A stretch of DNA of 64,000 bases. Source: DYGX01 sp035325905. GTDB lineage: Bacteria; Chloroflexota; Anaerolineae; Aggregatilineales; Aggregatilineaceae. A model generated the notes under the pieces. That model did no database searches, was not told the origin of the DNA, and saw only the letters and a list, made by a program, of their open reading frames with translations. A program made the position numbers and the translations under genes. The stretch lies in NCBI GenBank assembly GCA_035325905.1, contig DAOKYY010000004.1, forward strand, positions 1 through 64,000, given 5' to 3'. Shown one piece after another: positions 8,703 through 16,352 of the stretch; within the stretch, counting starts at the first letter, position 1, and each line of letters opens with the position of its first letter.

Positions 8703-9677
8703 TTATGGCGTGACCAGCTCGCTCAGCATATCGGGCAGCTGGACGCTGGCGAGCGGCGCCCATTCCCAGCCGGGCGGCACAGGATGCTCGGCGGCGGGAA
8801 AGAGGAGCCGGTAGTAGTAGTTCAGGCTGAAGTACGGCGCAGCGCCTGAGACCGTGACGTGCGAAGGCGCCGGGTAGGCGAACCGCTCGTCCCGCGGGCC
8901 TGTGACTTCCAGCGGCACGCCGAGCGTTCTTTCTAGGTAATCGCGTGCGGCGATGTCGAAGCGAGCGCCGCGCGGGTCCAGCCGGAACTGCGGCAGCGCG
9001 CCGTCGCGCAGCAAAAGCTCGCCGTCGCGCTGAATGATCGCTGTGCACGTGGCGTCGATGCGGTGCACAGGCTCGCGCTCCGAAGGATCAATCGCCTGGT
9101 TGCGGCGCTTGCTGCGCTCGGTGGCGACGATTCTACGCAGGGCCTCTGCTGCTGCTTCGCGCACGTTGTTGATCACGAGATACTCGCACTCAGGCGCGAA
9201 CGTCATCTCGAAGCGGGCGCGGTTGAGCCGCCCGGCGAGTTCTTCGGGGGCGATATCGCCGCGCTGCATGATCCGCTCGGCCAGAATACGCAAATCGGAC
9301 GGCGTGACGAAGATCAGAACCGTGTGCTGTGGAAACGCCTCGCGTAGCTGTTCGGCACCGAGAAACTCAATATCCGCGATCAGGTCGGTGCCGAGCGCCA
9401 CCGAGGTTTCCACCACGTCGCGCGGCGTGCCGTAGAGATCGTCGTTATGGACGCGCTGCCACTCAACCAACTCGTTGTGGTCAATCGCCTGCTGGAAGCG
9501 CTCAGGGGTGACAAACCGGTGCTCGCGCCCTTCTTGCTCGTTGTCGCGCATTTCACGCGTGGTCATGGTCGGCACCTGGGTCAGGTCCGGGATGAACGTC
9601 TTGACGCGCCGCATCAAGGTGTTCTTGCCCGCCCCGGACGGCCCAACCAGCACATAGAAGATACCGTCGCCTGTCAT
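8703..9677 (-). CDS. Guanylate kinase fused to a degenerate Nudix-like domain
   Basis: This 324-residue protein has two parts. Residues 1–185 are guanylate-kinase-like: P-loop GPSGAGKN, the GMP-binding region TTREMRDNEQEGREHRF, YGT and the lid IMQRGDIAPEE. The kinase would phosphorylate GMP to GDP. The P-loop ends in Asn instead of the usual Ser/Thr. Residues about 200–324 are extra. Their order of strands and the closing EWAPLASVQLPDML resemble a Nudix fold, but the catalytic REXXEE box is absent. The start at 9677 has AAAGGA five bases upstream. Known guanylate kinases are about 200 residues long, so the fusion is unusual. The kinase call is solid; the Nudix-like reading is inference from pattern. 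Confidence 0.82.
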   Translation of the reverse strand: MTGDGIFYVLVGPSGAGKNTLMRRVKTFIPDLTQVPTMTTREMRDNEQEGREHRFVTPERFQQAIDHNELVEWQRVHNDDLYGTPRDVVETSVALGTDLIADIEFLGAEQLREAFPQHTVLIFVTPSDLRILAERIMQRGDIAPEELAGRLNRARFEMTFAPECEYLVINNVREAAAEALRRIVATERSKRRNQAIDPSEREPVHRIDATCTAIIQRDGELLLRDGALPQFRLDPRGARFDIAARDYLERTLGVPLEVTGPRDERFAYPAPSHVTVSGAAPYFSLNYYYRLLFPAAEHPVPPGWEWAPLASVQLPDMLSELVTP

Positions 9678-9792
9678 CGCGGTCCTTTCACGCGCAGGAG
9701 AATCCACGGCCGGATGTTCCCGAAGTTTAACACGGCCCAGCCTGATCGTCTATATGGGTCGTTCGGACCCGCGCACGAGGCGAGGTGAAACG

Positions 9793-9818
9793 AAAAGAGG
9801 CTGCCGCAACCGGCAGCC
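9793..9818 (-). terminator. Intrinsic terminator of the pilin-adhesin gene
   Basis: A perfect 8-bp stem, GGCTGCCG/CGGCAGCC with a four-base loop, is followed on the minus strand by TCTTTT. It lies 25 bases past the stop codon of the large surface protein. Confidence 0.85.
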
Positions 9819-9843
9819 CCTGAAAGCGCGCTGCTGCGCAAGA

Positions 9844-12800
9844 CTACGACTCGTATACCTGGATCTCGTCGATGTACCATCCATCGCCAACGCCAGGGCT
9901 GGTGCGCGCGTCGAGCCGGAAGCGGATGTTGATAAGCTGGCCCGCGTACCCGCTCAGAGGGACGTCGACTCTCTCCCAGGAGCCTGAAGCTCCGCTTGTG
10001 CCGGCGACCTGGGTCCAGGTGTACCCCTGATCGGTCGAGACCTCGACTCTGCCGGCGTCATCCTGGCCGAACTGCCGTCTGTGCCAGAAGGTCAGGTACG
10101 GCGCGGTGGCGCTTCTCAGGTCGATCATACCTTCCAGCGTCATCGCCATATTGTTCTGATGCTCGTAGCTCCCCGCTGGGCTGTCGTGATACACCTGCGA
10201 TGGCACGCCGAACTCGACCCGGACACGGGCATCGCCGCCGCTCTCGTAGTATTCGACCACGATGGTATGCGCGCCCGCGCTCAGTGTGACCAGCGCCGTG
10301 TTCGGTGTGCTGCTGTTGTAGCTGCGGTTCTCCCAGGCGTCGATCACGGTTGCGCCGTCCACGATCACCCGGATGCCGTCGTCAGAACGCGCCAGGATCT
10401 CGTATGCCGTACCGTCCTCAAGCACGTTGATCGTGCGGGTCCAGCGTACCAGGAACCCGTCGCTGACCCCGCTCAATCCAACCGCGGATCCCGGTCCGCC
10501 CGTTCCCCAGTTGAAGTCAATCGCCGTGTCGATGCGCGTCCCACGATACTCACCAGCGTCGAACTGCTGGTTCCAGTTACCGTCCCGGAAATACTCGCCG
10601 GTCCAGCCGCCTGGGCCGAGGCCGGTCGTGCTGACCGTTCGCGCGGCCAGCACCCGCCCCCATGTCCCGTCGAAGACCCAGTTGTCGTTGTCGCTTTCGG
10701 CATTATCCGAGAAGGGTAAAGTGAAGATTGGCTCAGCCCCGTCGCGCTCGATGACCGCGATGTCGTCGATGTACCAGCCGTCGGCAACGGTGGAGGTCAA
10801 CTCCCCGTAGAGCCGGAAACGGACCTGGATCAGCTTACCGGCATAGCTTTCCAGCGACGCCGTCGTGCCGATCTGTCGCCGATTCCACGAGGTCGTGGTT
10901 GAGCCTGTCCCGTATACCCGATTGAGCTGTTCCCAACTGCCCCAGGTCAGCCCGCCGTCGGCGGAAGCTCTAACTTCCACCAGCGCGGCATCATTGTCGT
11001 CCGCCAGCTTGAGGCGCTCCCAGATATAGAGCGTTGGCTTTACCGTGCCGAACAGATCGATTGCGCCGCGTAGCTCTAGGATGCCGTTTGACTCGTGCTG
11101 GTAATCCCCGCCGGGGCTGTCATGCGCGGAGAAGCTGCCGCTGTGTTTTTCGGCGCTCACCCGCGCCCAGCTGCCGCCCCAGTGCCAGCGATCGTTGGGG
11201 CTTTCGAAGCCTTCGGAGAAGGGCAGGGTATAGACTGGCTCGCTGCGTTCCTGGACGCAGATGTCGTCCAGCCACCAGCCGTCGTCAACATTGCTGTGGG
11301 TCAGCGCGTCGAGCCGGAAACGCAGCATGACTTCCGCGCCGGTGTAGGCGGACAGGCTCACCGCCTCGCGCGTCCACGAACGGATGTGGTCATAGCCGCT
11401 GCTGGGGCGGGTTGAGCTACCGTAACCGGGCGGCCGGGCGTTTCGCGTCTTGGTCCAGATTGTCGTCCACGTCTGGCCGAGGTTGGTCGACACATCGACG
11501 TTCAGCGTCTCGTCGCGATCGACGTCCCACTGGTGCCAGAACGTTAGCTCCGGGCGCGTCGCCGAGGTCAGATTGAGCCGGGGCACAAGCTGAAGGACGC
11601 TGCTGGTGAGGTCGTCGTAGTTGGCCCCTGGGCTGTCCGAGAAAAAGCGCGAGCCACTGCGCGCGGCGATGCTCTGGTTCTGGCTGGAGTTGAAGTCCGC
11701 GCCGTCGATCACCGCCCAGCGTCCCATCGGCAGCCACGACCCGCCGCCGCCCTCGACGTTGTCGCACCAGTTCAGGTGGATCAGGCCGTTGTAGCGGTTG
11801 CGCAGCGCGAAATCGTCGATATACCAGCCATCCTTCATGGTCGCGCTGGACGAGACCGTCAGCCGGAAGCGGAAGTAGAACGATTGCCCGACGAAGGCGT
11901 CGAGCGGGATCACGACCTGCGTGTAGGCGCGGTTGGTCGTCCCGCTGGCAAGATAGCTCCCCGTCAGGCGAGTCCAGGTCTGGCGGTTGTCCAGAGAAAT
12001 CTCGGCGTACGCAGCGGCGCCGCTGCCCAGCTCGTACCGGTGCCAGAAGACCAGTTCCGGCTCGACTACAGGGTCGCCTTCGAGCAGCGCGTTGTCGAGC
12101 ACGATCTTGCCGTCGAGTTCGAGGAAGTTATCCGTCGAACGCGAGTAGGTTGTGCCGGGGCTGTCGGACCAGGCGTTGCCGGGGCTGTGAGCCTGCTCGT
12201 TGGTGCGCGCCCAGGTGCCATCCGCATACCAGTGTAGCGCGCCTTCCATGTTGTCCGAGAACCCGACCGTGTAGACGTTCTGGTCCAGATTCTCGACTGC
12301 GATCTCGTCGATCCACCAGCCGTCGGCGGTTGTTGACCCGGTGATCATCGTGAAGCGCAGCTCGATGACCTGATCCGTGAAATCCTGCCCGCCGAAGTTG
12401 GTCAGATCATAGACCTGGCGCGACCAGCCGAGGTTGGTCCCTGCGCCGCTGTGGGCCGGGACTTCGGTCCACGTGCCGCTGCCAGCGATGGATACGCCGA
12501 CGCGGGCAGAAGCGCCTGAAGCGAGCGCGTAACGATCGTAGAACTGAAGCTGCGGGCTGACTGCGCCGGTCAGATCGATGGTGCCGCGCAAGCGCAGATG
12601 GCAGGTCGAGTTCGCCGCCGAATTGCCGCCAGGGCTGTCGGACCAGGCGGTTGGCGCGCTGAAATAGGCCTCGGTGGAAAGCTCCCAATTGCAGGCGCCG
12701 GTGTCGAACAGGCGCGCCATAGCGACGCTGGCGATCGCCGTGCTACCGCTGTCGAACATCTCGACGACGATATCGTTCGGGCCAGCAACCGGCGTGAACG

Positions 12801-13635
12801 TCACTTGGCGCCAATTGGCGTGGTCCCACGCCCACCCGTCAAAGACCAGCACGCCGCCGACCCACACGCGCATGCCATCGTCCTTGCGCAGGCGCAGTGT
12901 GTACGCCCCATCGAGCAGATATTCAGTTGTCGTGAAGCGCGCATAGAAGTTCTGCGCGACCGTTCCGCCGGGCGACCCTGCCCAGGTTTGGTCAAGTGTG
13001 GCGTAGGATGTCTGCCAGACTCCGCTGCCGGGCGGCATGGTGGACATATCGGGGCGCGTTGGGCTGGTCCAGTTCCAGAACTCCGCCTGCCACGCGCCGA
13101 GCAGATCGGTGAAATCCCGCTCCCACAGGTCCGGATCGCTCGCGGGATCGTTGAACGGATAGCTGAATTCCTGGTCTGGGGGCGGGGGCGGCTCGGTCGG
13201 CTCCGGCGGCTCGGTCGGCTCGGCTGTTTCGGTCGGCCCCGGCGGCTCAGTTGGCTCAGCCGTCCCCGGCGGCTCGGTCGGCCCCGGCGGCTCCACGGTT
13301 TCCGTTTCGGACGGAGGCGGTCCGGACGTGTTCGTGATCGAGAGCGGATTCTCAGGCGTGTACGACGCGACGGCTGCGACCTGCGTCCAGAAGTCGTCGG
13401 CGGGCAGCGTCTCGCGCGGGACAATCGTCCCGCCCAGCAGGTTGTAAACTGCGTTGCTGAAGACATTGCCAACGGCCGGGCCGGTGATCGTCAGGACGGC
13501 GATCAGCGCGATAGCGACCAGGGCGAGGATCAGCACGTACTCGGCCAGCGCCTGCCCGCCGGGACGGTTTGTTGGCGGCGAAGCGTGCGAGCGCCCGCTG
13601 AAGGAGTGCGACTGGCATCTTCTGCGGTCGGACAT
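9844..13635 (-). CDS. Giant surface protein with a type IV (Flp-like) prepilin N-terminus, PA14 and repeated beta-sandwich domains
   Basis: This 1263-residue protein begins with a basic leader ending PTNRPGG, then QALAEYVLILALVAIALIAV. This is a prepilin peptidase site (Gly before the cut, Glu at +5) with a hydrophobic helix, as in Flp/TadE pilins. A Pro/Thr/Glu linker (about 105–155) follows. The rest consists of five units of about 150–200 residues, each ending in DGW(Y/W)(I/L)D(E/D) and containing a DSPG motif, like MAM or choice-of-anchor J beta-sandwiches. PA14-like domains are inserted in unit 1 (about 165–305) and unit 5 (about 1030–1150). The start at 13635 was preferred because AGGAGAGG lies 9 bases upstream; the ATG at 13644 directly abuts it. 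A role as pilus-anchored adhesin or glycan binder is inferred. Confidence 0.8.
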   Translation of the reverse strand: MSDRRRCQSHSFSGRSHASPPTNRPGGQALAEYVLILALVAIALIAVLTITGPAVGNVFSNAVYNLLGGTIVPRETLPADDFWTQVAAVASYTPENPLSITNTSGPPPSETETVEPPGPTEPPGTAEPTEPPGPTETAEPTEPPEPTEPPPPPDQEFSYPFNDPASDPDLWERDFTDLLGAWQAEFWNWTSPTRPDMSTMPPGSGVWQTSYATLDQTWAGSPGGTVAQNFYARFTTTEYLLDGAYTLRLRKDDGMRVWVGGVLVFDGWAWDHANWRQVTFTPVAGPNDIVVEMFDSGSTAIASVAMARLFDTGACNWELSTEAYFSAPTAWSDSPGGNSAANSTCHLRLRGTIDLTGAVSPQLQFYDRYALASGASARVGVSIAGSGTWTEVPAHSGAGTNLGWSRQVYDLTNFGGQDFTDQVIELRFTMITGSTTADGWWIDEIAVENLDQNVYTVGFSDNMEGALHWYADGTWARTNEQAHSPGNAWSDSPGTTYSRSTDNFLELDGKIVLDNALLEGDPVVEPELVFWHRYELGSGAAAYAEISLDNRQTWTRLTGSYLASGTTNRAYTQVVIPLDAFVGQSFYFRFRLTVSSSATMKDGWYIDDFALRNRYNGLIHLNWCDNVEGGGGSWLPMGRWAVIDGADFNSSQNQSIAARSGSRFFSDSPGANYDDLTSSVLQLVPRLNLTSATRPELTFWHQWDVDRDETLNVDVSTNLGQTWTTIWTKTRNARPPGYGSSTRPSSGYDHIRSWTREAVSLSAYTGAEVMLRFRLDALTHSNVDDGWWLDDICVQERSEPVYTLPFSEGFESPNDRWHWGGSWARVSAEKHSGSFSAHDSPGGDYQHESNGILELRGAIDLFGTVKPTLYIWERLKLADDNDAALVEVRASADGGLTWGSWEQLNRVYGTGSTTTSWNRRQIGTTASLESYAGKLIQVRFRLYGELTSTVADGWYIDDIAVIERDGAEPIFTLPFSDNAESDNDNWVFDGTWGRVLAARTVSTTGLGPGGWTGEYFRDGNWNQQFDAGEYRGTRIDTAIDFNWGTGGPGSAVGLSGVSDGFLVRWTRTINVLEDGTAYEILARSDDGIRVIVDGATVIDAWENRSYNSSTPNTALVTLSAGAHTIVVEYYESGGDARVRVEFGVPSQVYHDSPAGSYEHQNNMAMTLEGMIDLRSATAPYLTFWHRRQFGQDDAGRVEVSTDQGYTWTQVAGTSGASGSWERVDVPLSGYAGQLINIRFRLDARTSPGVGDGWYIDEIQVYES

Positions 13636-13974
13636 CGTTGACATCCTCTCCTGCTGCGCCGATCATGAAAAACGGCGGCTCCCGGTTCGCGCTGAGACTT
13701 TGCGCCAGCGAGATGCGGGGCTGTGGCGCGCCAAAACGGCCTGAAAACAGCCTGAACCTCTCATTTCTAATAGTACCTGACTCTGCTTGGCGCGGGGTTT
13801 ATGTTTTGTAGGGGAGTTGTCGGAAACCATTGACAAATGACCAGTGACAAAGTTGCAAGGCGTCACTGGCTATCTAGAGCGGCTCGTGATAGCCTCAGTC
13901 CAGGCTCACGACTATTCTGCTATTCTGCAACGGCTGCACTTGCCCTCATATTTTGCGAAAGGATTTTTCCTCAG
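13636..13974. promoter_or_regulatory. Divergent intergenic region between the pilin-adhesin gene and folD
   Basis: This 339-base non-coding stretch must hold promoters for both directions. Visible elements are a TTGACA at 13830–13835 without a convincing -10 box, the direct repeat TGACAAA (13831 and 13845), an 8-bp inverted repeat (listed separately) and a tandem CTATTCTG CTATTCTG at 13912–13927. The part nearest the pilin gene has a direct repeat CAGGC(T/C)GTTTT on the minus strand. I could not assign a transcription start for either gene. Confidence 0.45.
13841..13869. repeat. Inverted repeat upstream of folD, possible operator
   Basis: CCAGTGAC (13841–13848) and GTCACTGG (13862–13869) are perfect inverted arms separated by 13 bases. 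There is no T-run, so it is unlikely to be a terminator. Position and symmetry suggest a protein-binding site or an RNA hairpin in the folD leader. Confidence 0.4.
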
Positions 13975-14856
13975 ATGTCTGCAACGATCATTGATGGGAG
14001 CGCGGTCGCCGCCCGGCTGCGCGCGGAAACCGCTCAAGATGTGGAGAAGATGGTCGCGGAGCACGGCGTGCGGCCGGGGCTGGCGACGGTTCTGATCGGC
14101 GACAACCCGGCGTCCCAGTCGTATGTCCGCATGAAGCAGAAGGCTTGCGCCGAAGTCGGCATCCAGTCGTTCGGGTACGATCTCCCGGCCACCACCAGCC
14201 AGCAGGAGGCGGAGGCCCTTGTCCGCGAGCTGAACGCCAACCCGGCCATTCACGGTATTCTCGTCCAGCTTCCCCTGCCAGATCATCTCAAAGAAGAGCC
14301 GATTCTCAACGCGATCAGTCTTGAAAAGGACGTGGACGGTTTCCACCCGGTCAACATCGGCCGGCTGGCGATGAAAGGCCGCGACCCGCTGTTTATCCCC
14401 TGCACGCCCTACGGCGTCATCGTGCTGCTCGAAGAGGCCGGCGCGAAATTCGAGGGCGCCAACGCCGTCGTGCTAGGCCGCAGCAATATCGTCGGCCTGC
14501 CGACCGCCATGTTGCTCGTGCACCGCAACGCGACCGTGACGATCTGCCACAGCCGGACGAAGGACCTGCCCGAAGTCTGCCGCCGCGCGGATATTTTGGT
14601 CGCGGCGGTAGGCCGCGCCGAGATGGTCAAGGGGGACTGGATCAAGCCGGGGGCGATCGTGATCGACGTGGGGACGAACCGCGTAGACGACCCGGCCGCC
14701 AAGCGCGGCTACCGGCTGGTGGGCGACGTGGCGTTCGACGAGGCGAAGGAAGTCGCGGGTGCGATTACCCCGGTCCCCGGCGGCGTCGGGCCGATGACGA
14801 TCGCGATGCTGCTGCGCAACACGCTGCGCGGCGCGGCGCTGACGATCAGGCGCTGA
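13975..14856 (+). CDS. folD: Bifunctional methylenetetrahydrofolate dehydrogenase / methenyltetrahydrofolate cyclohydrolase
   Basis: The 293-residue FolD interconverts 5,10-methylene-THF, methenyl-THF and 10-formyl-THF in the cytoplasm. Family motifs are clear: SYVRMKQKAC with the catalytic Lys, VQLPLPDHL, DVDGFHPVNIG, the NADP-binding VVLGRSNIVGLP and the C-terminal TPVPGGVGPMT. The start at 13975 follows GAAAGGA by 11 bases and fits the family length. It precedes the purine locus. C1-tetrahydrofolate is produced or used in purine breakdown and synthesis, so the link is plausible but not shown. It is separated from the next gene by 120 bases holding a hairpin and a promoter. Confidence 0.96.
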   Translation: MSATIIDGSAVAARLRAETAQDVEKMVAEHGVRPGLATVLIGDNPASQSYVRMKQKACAEVGIQSFGYDLPATTSQQEAEALVRELNANPAIHGILVQLPLPDHLKEEPILNAISLEKDVDGFHPVNIGRLAMKGRDPLFIPCTPYGVIVLLEEAGAKFEGANAVVLGRSNIVGLPTAMLLVHRNATVTICHSRTKDLPEVCRRADILVAAVGRAEMVKGDWIKPGAIVIDVGTNRVDDPAAKRGYRLVGDVAFDEAKEVAGAITPVPGGVGPMTIAMLLRNTLRGAALTIRR

Positions 14857-14871
14857 TCGGCGCGGGTTTTT
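14843..14871 (+). terminator. Possible terminator overlapping the folD stop codon
   Basis: CGATCAG and CTGATCG (14843–14859) form a perfect 7-bp stem with a GCG loop over the end of folD. A run of five T residues follows after a 7-base gap. The gap weakens the prediction. Confidence 0.35.
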
Positions 14872-14890
14872 CTTCACGCGCGGGAGGCGC

Positions 14891-14920
14891 TTGTGAGAGC
14901 GTCCCCGCGCGTGCTACACT
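14891..14920 (+). promoter_or_regulatory. Promoter at the head of the purine locus
   Basis: TTGTGA (14891–14896), an 18-bp spacer and TACACT (14915–14920) with an upstream TGC form a sigma-70 promoter with an extended -10 element. It lies 57 bases before the ATG of the first aminohydrolase gene. Confidence 0.55.
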
Positions 14921-14976
14921 CCTCAGACTGTGCTCTGCCCCGGGACGCCTTTGGATTATCGAGCGGAGAGTGCTTC

Positions 14977-16335
14977 ATGCCGACACTCCTGGCGAAAAAC
15001 GCGCTCGTCGTCGCCACGCTGGACGACGAGCGCCGCGAAATCCCTGATGGCGCGATCTTCGCGCGCGACGGAGTTATCGAGCAGGTCGGGCCAAGCGTCA
15101 GCCTGCCGCAGACCGCCGACGAGGTGCTCGACCTCACCGGGCACGTCGTGATCCCTGGGCTGGTGAACACGCATCACCATTTTTACCAGACCCTGACCCG
15201 CGCGGTGCCTGACGCGCAAAACAAGGAATTGTTCGACTGGCTGGTGACGCTCTATCCCATCTGGGCCAGGATCACGCCCGAAGGGATTCGCGTCAGCGCC
15301 AAGCTGGCTGCGGCGGAGTTGGCGCTTTCCGGCTGCACGACGGCCAGCGATCATCTGTACCTGTTTCCGAATGGCTCCCGGCTGGACGACGAGATCGAGG
15401 CGGTGCAGGAAGTCGGCCTGCGCTTTCACGCCAGCCGGGGGAGCATGAGCCTGGGCGCGAGTCACGGCGGTCTGCCGCCGGACAGCCTGGTCGAAGACGA
15501 GGATGCGATCCTGGCCGACTGCCAGCGCGTGATCGAGACCTATCACGATAACGCGCGCTACGCTATGCTGCGTATCACAGTCGCGCCGTGCTCGCCGTTC
15601 AGCGTCACGCAGGACCTGATGCGCGAGGCGGCGGCGCTGGCCCGCGCGTATCCCGGTGTGCGGCTACATACCCATCTGGCCGAGACCAGGCCGGACGTGC
15701 AGTACAGCCTCGATCAGTTCGGGCTGCTGCCGGGCGAGTACGCCGAGGATGTCGGGTGGATCGGCGACGACTGCTGGCACGCCCACTGCGTTCACCTCTC
15801 GCCGGACGCGATCGCGCTCTTCGGGCGCACCGGGACCGGCGTCGCGCACTGCCCCGGCAGCAACGCGCGCCTGGCGAGCGGCATCTCCCCGGTGGTCGAG
15901 ATGCTGCGAGCAGGGGTTCCGGTGGGGCTGGGCGTTGACGGGTCGGCCAGTAATGATAGCTCGCACCTGCTCAACGAAGCGCGGCTGGCGATGCTGTTTC
16001 AGCGCGTCAAGGGCGACCCGGCGGCGCTGACGGCGCGCCAGGCGCTGGAGCTGGCGACGCTCGGCGGGGCGCGCGTGTTGGGCCGTGACGATATCGGCGC
16101 GCTCAAGCCAGGCATGGCGGCAGACTTTGTCGCTTTTGATGTGCGCGGGATCGACTACGCCGGGGCGCTGCACGACCCGGTCGCGGCGCTGCTGTTCTGC
16201 GCCTCGACCAACGCCGCATTCAACGTGACCCATGGGCGCGTGATCGTGCGCGAGGGCCGGCTGGCGTCGCTGGAGATCGAGCCGCTGATCGAGCGGCACA
16301 ACGCTCTGGCGCGGGCGCTCCTCAGCGGTGACTGA
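14977..16335 (+). CDS. 8-oxoguanine deaminase-like amidohydrolase
   Basis: This 452-residue protein belongs to the amidohydrolase superfamily (AtzB/8-oxoguanine deaminase branch). Metal ligands are seen in NTHHHF, HTHLAE, HAHCVHL and VDGSASND. The segment QTLTRAVPDAQNKELFDWL closely matches the 8-oxoguanine deaminases, which convert 8-oxoguanine to urate and ammonia. The start at 14977 has GGAGAG six bases upstream. It opens the plus-strand purine locus, with the hydantoinase gene 17 bases downstream. A related activity (guanine, isoguanine or hydroxyatrazine hydrolysis) cannot be excluded, but purine neighbours favour the call. Confidence 0.8.
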   Translation: MPTLLAKNALVVATLDDERREIPDGAIFARDGVIEQVGPSVSLPQTADEVLDLTGHVVIPGLVNTHHHFYQTLTRAVPDAQNKELFDWLVTLYPIWARITPEGIRVSAKLAAAELALSGCTTASDHLYLFPNGSRLDDEIEAVQEVGLRFHASRGSMSLGASHGGLPPDSLVEDEDAILADCQRVIETYHDNARYAMLRITVAPCSPFSVTQDLMREAAALARAYPGVRLHTHLAETRPDVQYSLDQFGLLPGEYAEDVGWIGDDCWHAHCVHLSPDAIALFGRTGTGVAHCPGSNARLASGISPVVEMLRAGVPVGLGVDGSASNDSSHLLNEARLAMLFQRVKGDPAALTARQALELATLGGARVLGRDDIGALKPGMAADFVAFDVRGIDYAGALHDPVAALLFCASTNAAFNVTHGRVIVREGRLASLEIEPLIERHNALARALLSGD

Positions 16336-16352
16336 CTGACGGGAGCAGGAAG

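Noticed and set aside
9034..13644. CRISPR-like or tandem DNA repeats within the large surface protein gene
   Set aside because: The repetition is at protein-unit level (about 150–200 codons, diverged). There are no short identical DNA repeats with unique spacers. No cas genes are present.
13830..13858. TTGACA upstream of folD as a promoter
   Set aside because: No acceptable -10 box lies 16–18 bases downstream (the bases read TTGCAA).
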